Shown: positions 52,403 through 60,780 of the stretch, in pieces
Numbering within the stretch: position 1 is the first letter of the stretch
How the letters are laid out: every line of letters begins with the position of its first letter
Assembly: GCA_963805525.1 (NCBI GenBank)
Contig: CAWDUT010000006.1
Location: forward strand, 558,001 to 622,000
Source: DASQFQ01 sp963805525
Lineage (GTDB): Bacteria; Actinomycetota; Thermoleophilia; Solirubrobacterales; Solirubrobacteraceae
Direction: 5' to 3'
DNA length: 64,000 nucleotides
Translations under genes and position numbers: made by a program
Notes under the pieces: generated by a model
Told to the model about the DNA's origin: nothing
Database searches by the model: none
Seen by the model: the letters and a program-made list of their open reading frames with translations, nothing else

Positions 52403-54259
52403 ATGACCCGCACCGCAACCCTCGCCGGCCTCGCCGTGCTCGTCGCGTTCGCATTCGCCGGGGCCGCGGGAGCGGCTCCCGCCTACGCGTGCACGACCCA
52501 GGACCCGAGCGACTGCCCGACCTACACGGTCGAGCATCACAACAACCTCACCGTGTCGACGACGCGCGGCACGATCACCAGCGACCCCGCGGGCATCAGC
52601 TGCCCGAGCGACTGCGCGCAGGACTACGAGTACGACGACTTCTGCACCGACCTCCCCGGCAGGGACGAGTGCGAGCTGGGGACTCCGGTCGACGTCACGC
52701 TGACCGCCTCGGGCGGTGGCACCGGCTACGGCCCGCACTGGAGCGGCTGTGACTCCGCCGCGGGGAGCACTTGCGGCATCACGATGGAGGGGGCGCAGAG
52801 CGTCTCGGTCAGCTGGACCGACGACGCGAACCCGTCCGTCGGCCTCTCGAGCCCGCCGCCGAAGGCGGGTCCGAGCACGGTCTTCAACGCGACCGCGAGC
52901 GACAACTCGGGCACGGTCAGCAAGGTCGACTTCTATGTCGATGGCGTCCTGCGAGCGACCGACACGAGCGCGCCGTTCCAGTACCAGCCGGACCTGAGCC
53001 CGTACGCCGACGGCAGCACCGGCCACGTCCTGAAGGTGATCTCCCAGGACAGCTCGGGCCGCGTGTCGAGCGACCTGGCGAGCGCGCCGTCGGCGACCTT
53101 CAGCGTCGACAAGTCGACCGGGGTGACGGGCGTCACCACGCCGCCCGCGTTCACGCAGACGGCGCCCAACATCGCCTTCACGCCGCCCGGCGACGCCGTC
53201 AGCGTCATCTGCCGCACGAAGTTCGGCGGCAGCGAGGTCGGCAGTACATCGAGCTGCACGTCGCCGTATTCGCCGCAGGGCATCGACACCGACGGTCAGT
53301 ACACGATCGAGTTCGCGGTCACCGACGACGTCGGCAACGCCGCGACCGTGACGAAGACCTTCACACTCGATCGCGGCGCGCCGAATCTGACCGTCACGGC
53401 GCCGGCGAACGGTGCGGTGATCGGCGCGCCGTTCACGCCGTCGGCTTCGGGCAGCGATGGCTTCAGCGGTGTCACGTTCAGCTGCAAGATCGACAGTGGC
53501 GCGTTCGGGGGCTGCACCTCGCTGGCTCCGTCCGACGGCGGCCACACGGTGACCGTGCGCGCCAGCGACGCGGCCGGCAACACGACCGACGAGCAGCGCT
53601 CATTCACCTACGACTCGCACGCGCCGGTCGTGAGCATCACCGGCGGCCCCGGCGAGGGCACCGTCGTCTACGCGCGCTCGACGGCGTACACGTTCACGAC
53701 CTCGGACCTGACGGCGGTGACCCGCACGTGTCAGCTCGACGGCGGCGCCATCGGTCCGTGCACGAGCGCGACGGGTCACAGCCTCAGCGGGCTGAGCCTC
53801 GGCATCCATACGTTCACCCTGCGCGTGACCGACGCGGCAGGGAACAGGACGACGGCGGTTCGACGCTTCACCGTGGCCGACAAGCCGGTCGGCAGCGGCG
53901 GTGGTGGCGGGGGCGGCACGGGCGGCACCGGCGGCGGCACCATCAGCTCGCCGGTCAAGCTCGCGACGGTCAGCACGTTCTGGAAGCTGTTCGGCAAGCG
54001 CACCCAGGTGGTGACGCTGACGCTCGGCCACGTTCCGAAGGGCGCGAAGGTCACCGTCACCTGCAAGGGCAAGGGGTGCGCCTTCAAGAAGCTCAAGCTC
54101 ACCACGCGCGGGGCGAAGATCAAGCTCGCCAAGCGCTTCAAGAAGCGCAAGCTCGCCGCGAAGACGGTGATCACGATCACGATCTCCACTCCCGCGGGCA
54201 GCAAGCGCTTCCGCTACACGCTGCGCGCCGGCAAGTTCCCCAAGCGATCCATCAAGTAG
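52403..54259 (+). CDS. Secreted multi-Ig-like surface protein, paralogue 1
   Basis: 618 residues from ATG 52403, with AGGAGG five bases upstream. Residues 1-24 are a signal peptide (LAGLAVLVAFAFAGAAGAAP). A cysteine-bearing N-terminal module (residues 28-145; CTTQDPSDCPTYTVEHHNN, HWSGCDSAAGSTCGITMEGA) precedes three or four Ig-like/HYR-type modules (NPSVGLSSPPPKAGPSTVFN, APNLTVTAPANGAVIGAPFT, APVVSITGGPGEGTVV). After a glycine linker comes a C-terminal basic beta module (STFWKLFGKRTQVVTLTLGH, CKGKGC). There is no membrane anchor or sorting signal, so it may be held at the wall by the basic module. The next gene is a paralogue. Confidence 0.85.
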   Translation: MTRTATLAGLAVLVAFAFAGAAGAAPAYACTTQDPSDCPTYTVEHHNNLTVSTTRGTITSDPAGISCPSDCAQDYEYDDFCTDLPGRDECELGTPVDVTLTASGGGTGYGPHWSGCDSAAGSTCGITMEGAQSVSVSWTDDANPSVGLSSPPPKAGPSTVFNATASDNSGTVSKVDFYVDGVLRATDTSAPFQYQPDLSPYADGSTGHVLKVISQDSSGRVSSDLASAPSATFSVDKSTGVTGVTTPPAFTQTAPNIAFTPPGDAVSVICRTKFGGSEVGSTSSCTSPYSPQGIDTDGQYTIEFAVTDDVGNAATVTKTFTLDRGAPNLTVTAPANGAVIGAPFTPSASGSDGFSGVTFSCKIDSGAFGGCTSLAPSDGGHTVTVRASDAAGNTTDEQRSFTYDSHAPVVSITGGPGEGTVVYARSTAYTFTTSDLTAVTRTCQLDGGAIGPCTSATGHSLSGLSLGIHTFTLRVTDAAGNRTTAVRRFTVADKPVGSGGGGGGGTGGTGGGTISSPVKLATVSTFWKLFGKRTQVVTLTLGHVPKGAKVTVTCKGKGCAFKKLKLTTRGAKIKLAKRFKKRKLAAKTVITITISTPAGSKRFRYTLRAGKFPKRSIK

Positions 54260-54273
54260 CGCGGTTCGGTTAA

Positions 54274-54299
54274 CCGCCTCGTCCGAAAGGACGAGGCGG
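54274..54299. terminator. Strong GAAA-loop hairpin between the two Ig-like genes
   Basis: CCGCCTCGTCC (54274-54284), loop GAAA, then GGACGAGGCGG (54289-54299): a perfect 11-bp stem, 15 bp after the stop. A weaker hairpin GCGGTT/AACCGC (54261-54266, 54272-54277) overlaps its 5' arm, so the two exclude each other. No T-run follows. Confidence 0.6.
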
Positions 54300-54387
54300 A
54301 ATCGTCCGGGCGGCCGTTTCCGTGACGGGCAGGCGCCCGTACCTTCGCGTCTTCCCAGATCCCTGACTGACCCGGAGACCCTCCCCG

Positions 54388-56022
54388 ATGAAAGCCCGAC
54401 TGCTCCTGGCGCTGTGCACGTGTTGCGTGTCCGCCGCCGTATCCGCCGCGCCCGCGCTGGCGGAGTTCGACAACCCGCCCGTCTCGCTCGACGTGGCCAC
54501 CTCCGCCGGCGGCACCGTCGTCGGCGGCGTCAACGGCTCCGGCATCGACTGCGGCGCCGTGTGCTCGCTCGAGGACCAGCCCGGTACCGAGTCCGAGTAC
54601 GTCGGCGTCGGCAACGGCAACTGCGGCGCCAACGACCGCCTCATGTGCACCGCCGTCTACCACGACGTGACCCTCACCGCCCAGCCGCAGCTCGGCTGGC
54701 AGTTCGCGGGCTGGGGCGGTCATTGCTCCGGCACCAACACGACCTGCTCGTTCGAGCTGTCGGGCGACCGCAGCGTGTCCGCCTCGTTCACCGACGTCGC
54801 TCCTCCGACGGTCGGCATCACCGGCCCGACCGGCAACGCCGGCGGCACGTTCACCCTGACCGCCGACGCGTGGGACAACAACGCGATCAACCGCGTCCAG
54901 TTCCTCGTCAACGACGTCGCCGCCGGTGCGGACTTCACCGCGCCGTACTCGGTCGAGGTCGACTCGACGAAGCTCGCGGAGGGCCCCGCGAAGCTGACCG
55001 CGATCGCCATCGACGTCGCCGGCCACACCGCCGAGACGACGAGCTCGGTCACGGTCGACAACCTCAAGCCGACGCTCCAATTCAGCGGCGGCCCCGACGG
55101 CGACACCTTCGGCCTCGGCACCACGTACACGTGGAACTTCGCGGCGGCTGATGCCGGCGCCGGCGTGCAGAAGGTCGAGTGCAAGCTCGACGGCGCGGCC
55201 TACGGCCCGTGCTCGGGCGGGAACACCTCGCACACCGTGTCCGACCTCCCCAACGGCGGCCACACGCTCGCCGTCCGGGTCACGGACAAGGCCGGGCGCT
55301 CGGACGTCTTCACCCGCACGCTGAATATCGACGGCATCGCGCCGCAGACGACGATCACGGGCGGCACCGCCGACGGCGCGGCGTCCACGGACACGTCCGC
55401 GAGCTTCACGTTCGCCGCCGACCAGGCCGGCTCGACGTTCAAGTGCCGCGTCTACCCGGCCGCGCTGACGCCGGCCTTCGGGCCCTGCAGCGGCCCCGGC
55501 TCGCACAAGGCGACGGGCTTCTCGCCGGGCACCTACGCGTTCGAGGTCGTCGCCACCGACGCGTTCGGCAACGTCGACGGTACCCCGGCCAAGCGCACGT
55601 TCACGGTCAAGGCGAAGCCGACCGAGGACAAGCCCGCGGGCGGCGGCGGCAAGCCGAGCAGCGGCGGCGGCGTGGCCACCAGCGGTGGCAGCTCGGCCCC
55701 GGCGACCGGCGGCAAGATCGACGCCAAGCTCAACACGTTCTGGAAGCTCTACGGCAAGCGCACCAAGGTGCAGACGCTGACCGTCTCCAACGCCCCCGCG
55801 GGCTCGAAGGTGACGATCAGCTGCAAGGGCAAGGGCTGCAAGTTCCGCAAGGTGTCCTCGACACTCAGCGGCACCCGGCTGAAGCTCGCCGTCCGCTTCC
55901 GCGGCAAGAAGCTCCCCGCCCGCACCGTGATCACGGTGACCGTGACCAAGCAGGGCTGGATCGGCAAGACGTTCAAGTACGTCACGCGCGCCGGCAAGTT
56001 CCCGAAGCTCACGCTGTCGTAA
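54388..56022 (+). CDS. Secreted multi-Ig-like surface protein, paralogue 2
   Basis: 544 residues from ATG 54388. Signal peptide MKARLLLALCTCCVSAAVSA followed by APALA. The layout is the same as its upstream neighbour: a cysteine-rich InlB-like/bacterial-repeat module (WQFAGWGGHCSGTNTTCSFE), Ig-like modules (APPTVGITGPTGNAGGTFTL, ATDAFGNVDGTPAKRTFTV), a Gly/Ser linker, and the C-terminal module NTFWKLYGKRTKVQTLTVSN with CKGKGCKFRKV. The shared C-terminal module (about 90 residues) is the best conserved part. Cell-surface attachment or adhesion is likely. The substrate is unknown. Confidence 0.85.
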   Translation: MKARLLLALCTCCVSAAVSAAPALAEFDNPPVSLDVATSAGGTVVGGVNGSGIDCGAVCSLEDQPGTESEYVGVGNGNCGANDRLMCTAVYHDVTLTAQPQLGWQFAGWGGHCSGTNTTCSFELSGDRSVSASFTDVAPPTVGITGPTGNAGGTFTLTADAWDNNAINRVQFLVNDVAAGADFTAPYSVEVDSTKLAEGPAKLTAIAIDVAGHTAETTSSVTVDNLKPTLQFSGGPDGDTFGLGTTYTWNFAAADAGAGVQKVECKLDGAAYGPCSGGNTSHTVSDLPNGGHTLAVRVTDKAGRSDVFTRTLNIDGIAPQTTITGGTADGAASTDTSASFTFAADQAGSTFKCRVYPAALTPAFGPCSGPGSHKATGFSPGTYAFEVVATDAFGNVDGTPAKRTFTVKAKPTEDKPAGGGGKPSSGGGVATSGGSSAPATGGKIDAKLNTFWKLYGKRTKVQTLTVSNAPAGSKVTISCKGKGCKFRKVSSTLSGTRLKLAVRFRGKKLPARTVITVTVTKQGWIGKTFKYVTRAGKFPKLTLS

Positions 56023-56065
56023 GCCATGGCGCGGTGGGCGCGGGCCGCTAAGGTCCGCGCCCGCC

Positions 56066-56830
56066 GTGCCCGAGCTCTACCTCCAGCGCGATCAGCCGCC
56101 CGGCGTCCCGCCCCTCCAGCTGACCGGGGAGCGCACGCTCCCCGACGTGCCGGAGGAGAACTACTGGTTCCGCCGCCACTTGGTGGTGTACCGCTGGATC
56201 GCCTCGCGGGTCGGCGGCCGGCGTGTGGTCGACCTCGCGTGCGGCGAGGGCTACGGCTCGGCCGAGCTGGCGCGCACCGCGGCGTCGGTCGTCGGCGTCG
56301 ACGCCAACCCCGACGCCTTCGAGCACGCGCGCCTGAAGTACACCGGTCCGAAGCTCAGCTTCGAGCGCAACATGATCGAGCTGTGGGACGGTGACGTCGA
56401 TTGCGTCGTGTTCCTGCAGACGATCGAGCACGTCCAGGACCCCGACGCGGTGCTGGCCCGGATCCGCGACCTCGTCGGCCGCGGCGGCGTCGCGTACGTC
56501 TCGACCCCCAACGTCCTCACGCTCGCGCCCGCGGGCGCGGAGCGCTCCGGCAACCCGTGGCACATCAAGGAGTACCGGGCCGAGGAGTTCCGCGCCCTGT
56601 GCGAGCGCCACTTCGGCTCCGTCGAGCTGCTCGGGCTGTTCCACGCGCGCAAGCTGCGCGCCCACCAGGTCGCGATCGAGCGGCTGGGGTGGGACTCGAT
56701 CCACGCCGCGCTGCGGATCACCAAGCCGTTCTATGACCGCTTCACGCCCGCCATCTCGGTGCGCGACTTCGCGCTGCGGTCGACGGACCTCGACCGCGCG
56801 CTGGACTTCCTCGCGGTCCTGCGGCCGTGA
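56066..56830 (+). CDS. SAM-dependent methyltransferase
   Basis: 254 residues from GTG 56066. It is a class I methyltransferase: SAM motif GRRVVDLACGEGYGSAELAR, acidic loop VVGVDANPDAFEHARLKY, and DCVVFLQTIEHVQDPDAVLA, RGGVAYVSTPNVLTLAPAGA. Its stop overlaps the GH57 start by GTGA. A methyltransferase directly before a GH57 branching enzyme is the arrangement of Rv3030-Rv3031 in Mycobacterium, which make 6-O-methylglucose lipopolysaccharide. By analogy it may methylate an alpha-glucan. This is inferred from context. Confidence 0.88.
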   Translation: MPELYLQRDQPPGVPPLQLTGERTLPDVPEENYWFRRHLVVYRWIASRVGGRRVVDLACGEGYGSAELARTAASVVGVDANPDAFEHARLKYTGPKLSFERNMIELWDGDVDCVVFLQTIEHVQDPDAVLARIRDLVGRGGVAYVSTPNVLTLAPAGAERSGNPWHIKEYRAEEFRALCERHFGSVELLGLFHARKLRAHQVAIERLGWDSIHAALRITKPFYDRFTPAISVRDFALRSTDLDRALDFLAVLRP

Positions 56831-58203
56831 GCGGCCGCCTCAGCATCGTCCTGCACACCCACATGCCCTACGTGGAGGGCTTCGGGACGTGGCCGTTCGG
56901 CGAGGAGTGGCTGTGGGAGGCGATGGCGACCTCGTACCTGCCGCTGCTCGACGTGCTCGACGCCCACCCCGGGCGCGTCACGCTCTCGCTGACCCCGGTG
57001 CTGTGCGACCAGCTCGAGGCCGGCGGCGTCCCGGAGCGCTTCCTCGCCTTCCTGCGCGAGATCCGGGCGGAGACCCACCGGCGCGACATCGCGGCGGCCG
57101 GGGACCCGGGCGTGGCGCGCGAGCTCGAGCGCTCGGCGGGTCTGTACGCGCGCGCGGCGGAGTCCTTCGAGGCGCGCGGGGGCGACCTCGTGGGCGCGTT
57201 CGCCCCGCACGTGAGCTGGACCTCGTCGGCCACCCACGCCGTGCTCCCGATGCTGGCCACCTCCGCCGGCGTGCGGCTCCAGGTGGGGGCCGGGATCGCC
57301 TCGCACCGCGAGCGCTTCGGCCACTGGGACGGCGGCTTCTGGCTGCCGGAGTGCGGGCACGCGCCGTGGCTCGACCCGCTGCTCGAGGAGGCCGGCGTCC
57401 ACGCCGTCTGCCTCGACCTGACCGACGTGCTCGGCTCCGGCTCGCCGGCGCAGCTGCAGCCACTGCGCAGCGCCGCCGGCCCCCTGCTGGTGCCGATCGA
57501 TCGCGCGCTGATGGACCTCGTGTGGCACAACAGCGGCTACCCCTCGGCGGCGGCCTACCGCGACACGCGCAACCACACCGAGTACCGCCACACGCCGTGG
57601 GCGGTCGACGGCACGCCCTACGACCCGGCGCGCGGGGCCGAGCAGGTCCGCGCGCACGCGCGCGACTTCGCGGAGGCGGCGGCGCGGCGGCTGGAGAGCG
57701 GCGGGCTCGCGGTCTGCGCGCTCGACACCGAGCTGCTGGGGCACTTCTGGCACGAGGGGGTCGACTGGCTGGCGGCGACGATCGAAGCGTGCGACGCGGC
57801 GGGCGTCGAGCTGGTGCCGCTCGACGCCGCGCTGGCCGGCATCGACGCCGCTCCGGCCCCTGCCGAACTGCCCGACACGAGCTGGGGGGAGCCGCGCGAT
57901 CTCGCCACCTGGAGTGCACCGCCGGCCGCTGAGCTCGCGTGGCGGGCGCGCGAGGCGGAGCTGCGCGTGCTCGCCACCGGGGCCCATCCGGCGCCGCGCG
58001 CGCTGCGCGAGCTGATGGCCCTCCAGGCCTCGGACTGGGCGTTCGGCGTGACCCGCGAGACCGCCGGCCCCTACTCGCGCGAGCGAGCCCTCGGCCACGC
58101 CGCCGAGCTCGAGCGAGCGCTCGCCGATCCGGCCGGAATCGGTCCCACCCTGCGGAACCTTGCACCTTCACTCGACCTGTCTAACCGTGAACTTCAGGGT
58201 TAG
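56827..58203 (+). CDS. GH57-family alpha-glucan branching enzyme
   Basis: 458 residues from GTG 56827. It has the GH57 barrel: N-terminal LSIVLHTHMPYVEGFGTWPF with the conserved His-x-His, catalytic nucleophile Glu175 in GGFWLPECGHAPWL, and acid/base Asp300 in VCALDTELLGHFWHEG. The C-terminal helical domain carries LMALQASDWAFGVTRETAGP. It should transfer alpha-1,4 chains to alpha-1,6 branches in glycogen or a methylated glucan. It is shorter than the well-studied Thermus GH57 enzyme (about 520 aa), and the catalytic pair is intact. No glucosyltransferase gene follows, unlike the mycobacterial cluster. Confidence 0.9.
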   Translation: MSGRLSIVLHTHMPYVEGFGTWPFGEEWLWEAMATSYLPLLDVLDAHPGRVTLSLTPVLCDQLEAGGVPERFLAFLREIRAETHRRDIAAAGDPGVARELERSAGLYARAAESFEARGGDLVGAFAPHVSWTSSATHAVLPMLATSAGVRLQVGAGIASHRERFGHWDGGFWLPECGHAPWLDPLLEEAGVHAVCLDLTDVLGSGSPAQLQPLRSAAGPLLVPIDRALMDLVWHNSGYPSAAAYRDTRNHTEYRHTPWAVDGTPYDPARGAEQVRAHARDFAEAAARRLESGGLAVCALDTELLGHFWHEGVDWLAATIEACDAAGVELVPLDAALAGIDAAPAPAELPDTSWGEPRDLATWSAPPAAELAWRAREAELRVLATGAHPAPRALRELMALQASDWAFGVTRETAGPYSRERALGHAAELERALADPAGIGPTLRNLAPSLDLSNRELQG

Positions 58204-58271
58204 CTGAATTGGCACGATCACGGCGCATTTGCAGCGTTATGTGCCTATCCTCTCCGCCTTCTTGAACTGAA

Positions 58272-58410
58272 CACGGCCGAGTCCCCGCCAAGACCAGGCG
58301 GCGGGGAACGGGGGACCCACCGGCGCTTCGGCGCCATGGGGCGAATCGCGACTGATGTCGCGTAGCGCAGGTCTTAGCGCGAGCCCGACAGCTAACCCCG
58401 TAGGCACCGA
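58272..58410 (+). promoter_or_regulatory. ydaO-yuaA (c-di-AMP) riboswitch
   Basis: The leader shows the ydaO blocks in order: GGCCGAGTCCCCGCC, ACGGGGGACCCACC, ATGGGGCGAATCGC, and the 3' block AGCCCGACAGCTAACCCCGT then AGGC. It ends 17 nt before the GTG of the Rpf-like gene. The AGGAGG ribosome site (58416-58421) lies just downstream, so switching by transcription or ribosome access is possible. Sister copy at 1931-2078. Confidence 0.93.
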
Positions 58411-58427
58411 GACCCAGGAGGTAGGCA

Positions 58428-59066
58428 GTGCCTTTCATCGATCCAGCGAACCCGGGCCCGTGGCTCGCGTCGCTCAGCGCCTCGCGGCGCCGCCGCGCCG
58501 AGGCCAAGCGACAGGCTCGGCGCCGTCGCGCCGGCCGCGGGGGCGGCGCCGTGCTGCTCGCGTCCATGACGCTCGTCGCCGGTGGCGCGGTCGCGGCTGA
58601 CGGCCCCGCGTCGAGCGGCGCCCGGGCCGTGTCGAGCGCGTCCGGCACGGTCGCGCTCCAGCGCGCGCTGGGCGTCCCCGCCGACGGCGTGATCGGTCCG
58701 GTCACGCGCCGGGCGATCCGCAACTACCAGCGCAACCACGGCCTGGTGGTCGACGGCATCGCCGGCCCGGCCACGCTCGGCAGCCTCGGCATCGCCGCCT
58801 CGCGCGTAAAGTCGGCGCCGGCGCCCCGGACCACGAGCGGCGGCTCCGCCACGCTCGCGCGGATCGCGCAGTGCGAGTCGAGCGGCAACCCGACTGCGGT
58901 CTCGTCCTCGGGTCAGTACCGCGGCAAGTACCAGTTCTCGCGCGCCACCTGGCGTGCGATGGGCGGCACCGGCGATCCGGCCAAGGCCCCCGAGTCCGTC
59001 CAGGACGCCATGGCGGCCAAGCTGCTCGCGCAGCGCGGCACCTCGCCCTGGCCGGTCTGCGGCTAG
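58428..59066 (+). CDS. Rpf-like transglycosylase with peptidoglycan-binding domain
   Basis: 212 residues from GTG 58428, AGGAGG six bases upstream. After a very basic start (RRRRAEAKRQARRRRAGRGG), a signal or anchor helix lies at about 38-58 (AVLLASMTLVAGGAVAA). Residues 70-122 are a peptidoglycan-binding domain 1 (ALQRALGVPADGVIGPVTRR). Residues 140-212 are a resuscitation-promoting-factor-type lysozyme fold (LARIAQCESSGNPTAVSSSG, YQFSRATWRAMGGTG), with the glutamate of CESS as catalytic residue. It should cleave peptidoglycan during growth or germination. The c-di-AMP riboswitch just ahead matches the control known for actinobacterial rpf genes. Confidence 0.93.
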   Translation: MPFIDPANPGPWLASLSASRRRRAEAKRQARRRRAGRGGGAVLLASMTLVAGGAVAADGPASSGARAVSSASGTVALQRALGVPADGVIGPVTRRAIRNYQRNHGLVVDGIAGPATLGSLGIAASRVKSAPAPRTTSGGSATLARIAQCESSGNPTAVSSSGQYRGKYQFSRATWRAMGGTGDPAKAPESVQDAMAAKLLAQRGTSPWPVCG

Positions 59067-59073
59067 GTCCGGC

Positions 59074-59742
59074 TCAGCGCCAGCGAAGCGTCTCCGGCTC
59101 GTCGCGCATCCTCAGGATGCGCGCGGGCTGGCCGGCGCTGACCGAGTTGGCGGGCATGTCCTTGGTGACGACCGAGCTCGTCCCGACCACCGAGTTGTCA
59201 CCCACCGACGCGCCGCGGAGGATGCATGCGCCGTAGCCGATCCAGCAGTTGTTGCCCACGTGGACGTCGCGCTTGTAGATGCCCTGCAGCCGTATGGGCC
59301 GCTCGACTTCCACGACTCCATGATCGAAGTCGATCAGCATCACGCGGTCGGCGACGATGCATTCGCGCCCCACGCTGACGTGCTGGAAGGCGGAGATCGT
59401 GCACTCCTGGCCCATCACGGTCTTGGCCCCGATCACGACCTCGCCCTCGTGGGCGCGGATCTTCGAGCCGTGGCCGATCCAGCACCAGCGGCCGAGCTGT
59501 ACGCGGGCTCCCTTGCCGATCTCGAACGTCACGCCGGGCCCGATGAAGCACAGCCCGTCGGTCTGCAGCCGCCCGCGCCAGCGCAGCTTCAGCCACGCCC
59601 AGCGGGCGATCAGCCGCGTATAGCCCCAGGTCAGCAGCCCGTTGGCGCGCATGAAGCGCACGAGCGCGACCGGACCGCCGTGCAGCGGCGCCGGAGCACC
59701 GCGCACCTCGGCTCGCCGAACCTGTTCGAGCAGGGTGTCCAT
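59074..59742 (-). CDS. Left-handed beta-helix (hexapeptide) acyltransferase
   Basis: 222 residues from ATG 59742. Residues about 60-215 contain hexapeptide repeats of the LbH acyltransferase family (CFIGPGVTFEIGKGARVQLG, VVIGAKTVMGQECTISAFQH, VHVGNNCWIGYGACILRGAS, VGDNSVVGTSSVVTKDMP), like maltose/galactoside or polysaccharide O-acetyltransferases. The extended loop FDHGVVEVERPI holds the histidine expected for catalysis. The N-terminal 55 residues include an amphipathic helix (ALVRFMRANGLLTWGYTRLI). Likely role: acetylation of a sugar or surface polysaccharide using acetyl-CoA. Convergent with the Rpf-like gene. Confidence 0.85.
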   Translation of the reverse strand: MDTLLEQVRRAEVRGAPAPLHGGPVALVRFMRANGLLTWGYTRLIARWAWLKLRWRGRLQTDGLCFIGPGVTFEIGKGARVQLGRWCWIGHGSKIRAHEGEVVIGAKTVMGQECTISAFQHVSVGRECIVADRVMLIDFDHGVVEVERPIRLQGIYKRDVHVGNNCWIGYGACILRGASVGDNSVVGTSSVVTKDMPANSVSAGQPARILRMRDEPETLRWR

Positions 59743-59770
59743 CGGGGCTGATCGTATTCTTCGCCGCCCG

Positions 59771-60769
59771 ATGGCCGATGAGAAGCCCTCCCTCGCCGAA
59801 CGGCTGCTCGCCGGCGACAAGCGCGCGCTGGCGCGAGGCATCTCGCTGGTCGAGGACGACGACCCCGAGGGCTGGGCCCTCGTCCGCGAGGTCTACCCGA
59901 AGACCGGCAACGCGGCGATCGTCGGGTTCACCGGGCCGCCGGGCGCCGGCAAGTCGACGCTGATCGGCTCGCTGATCAAGCTCCGCCGGGCCGCCGACCG
60001 CGAGGTCGCGGTGCTCTCGATCGACCCGTCGTCGCCGTTCCGCGGCGGCGCGCTGCTCGGCGACCGCATCCGGCTGACCGAGCACTTCCTCGACCCCGGC
60101 GTCTTCATCCGCTCGATGGCGACCCGCGGCGCGCTCGGCGGCTTGGCGGAGGCCGCTTTGCAGACCGCGCTGCTGATGGACGCGGCGGGCAAGGACGACG
60201 TCTTCCTCGAGACGGTCGGGGTCGGGCAGGCCGAGGTCGACGTGATCGACCACGCCGACTCCGTCGTGCTCGTGCTGATCCCGGGCTCGGGCGACTCGAT
60301 CCAGGCGCTGAAGGCGGGCGTCATGGAGATCCCCGACGTGATCGTGGTCAACAAGTCCGACCACCCGCTGACCGACACGATGGTGCGCGAGATCCGCGGC
60401 GTGCTCTCGCTCGCGCCCCAGGGCGCCTGGCCGGTGCCGATCGTCAAGACCGAGGCCCACCGCGGCGAGGGCGTCGAGCTGCTCCAGGAGAAGCTCGCCG
60501 AGCACCGCGCCTTCGTCGAGTCCGAGGGCCTGCTGGCCGAGCGCCGCCGGCGCAACCTCATGAACGAGGTGCTCGGCCTGGCGACCGTGCGCCTGCGGCG
60601 GGCTTTGGAAGCGTCGCTCCACGAGGACCCGGAGGTCCAGCAGCTGCTCGACGAGGTCGTCGCCCGCCGCCTGGATCCGGCGAGCGCCGCCAGCGCGATC
60701 CTCGCCCGCGGGGCGGTCGAGGCGGGGGACGCGGCGCGGCCGGACCAGCAGGCTGAAGCGGCTACGTAG
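59771..60769 (+). CDS. meaB: MeaB/ArgK-family GTPase (methylmalonyl-CoA mutase chaperone)
   Basis: 332 residues from ATG 59771. It is a G3E-type GTPase: P-loop VGFTGPPGAGKSTLIGSLI (about 52-70), base-specific loop IVVNKSDHPLTDTM, switch motifs SIDPSSPFRGGALLGDRIRL and ETVGVGQAEVDVIDHADSVV. MeaB protects methylmalonyl-CoA mutase and gates its B12 cofactor. The mutase subunits are not in the window. The C-terminal helix (EVLGLATVRLRRALEASLHE) is the dimerisation arm of the family. Its start is 28 bp from the divergent acyltransferase gene. Confidence 0.93.
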   Translation: MADEKPSLAERLLAGDKRALARGISLVEDDDPEGWALVREVYPKTGNAAIVGFTGPPGAGKSTLIGSLIKLRRAADREVAVLSIDPSSPFRGGALLGDRIRLTEHFLDPGVFIRSMATRGALGGLAEAALQTALLMDAAGKDDVFLETVGVGQAEVDVIDHADSVVLVLIPGSGDSIQALKAGVMEIPDVIVVNKSDHPLTDTMVREIRGVLSLAPQGAWPVPIVKTEAHRGEGVELLQEKLAEHRAFVESEGLLAERRRRNLMNEVLGLATVRLRRALEASLHEDPEVQQLLDEVVARRLDPASAASAILARGAVEAGDAARPDQQAEAAT

Positions 60770-60780
60770 GGGCCGGACGT

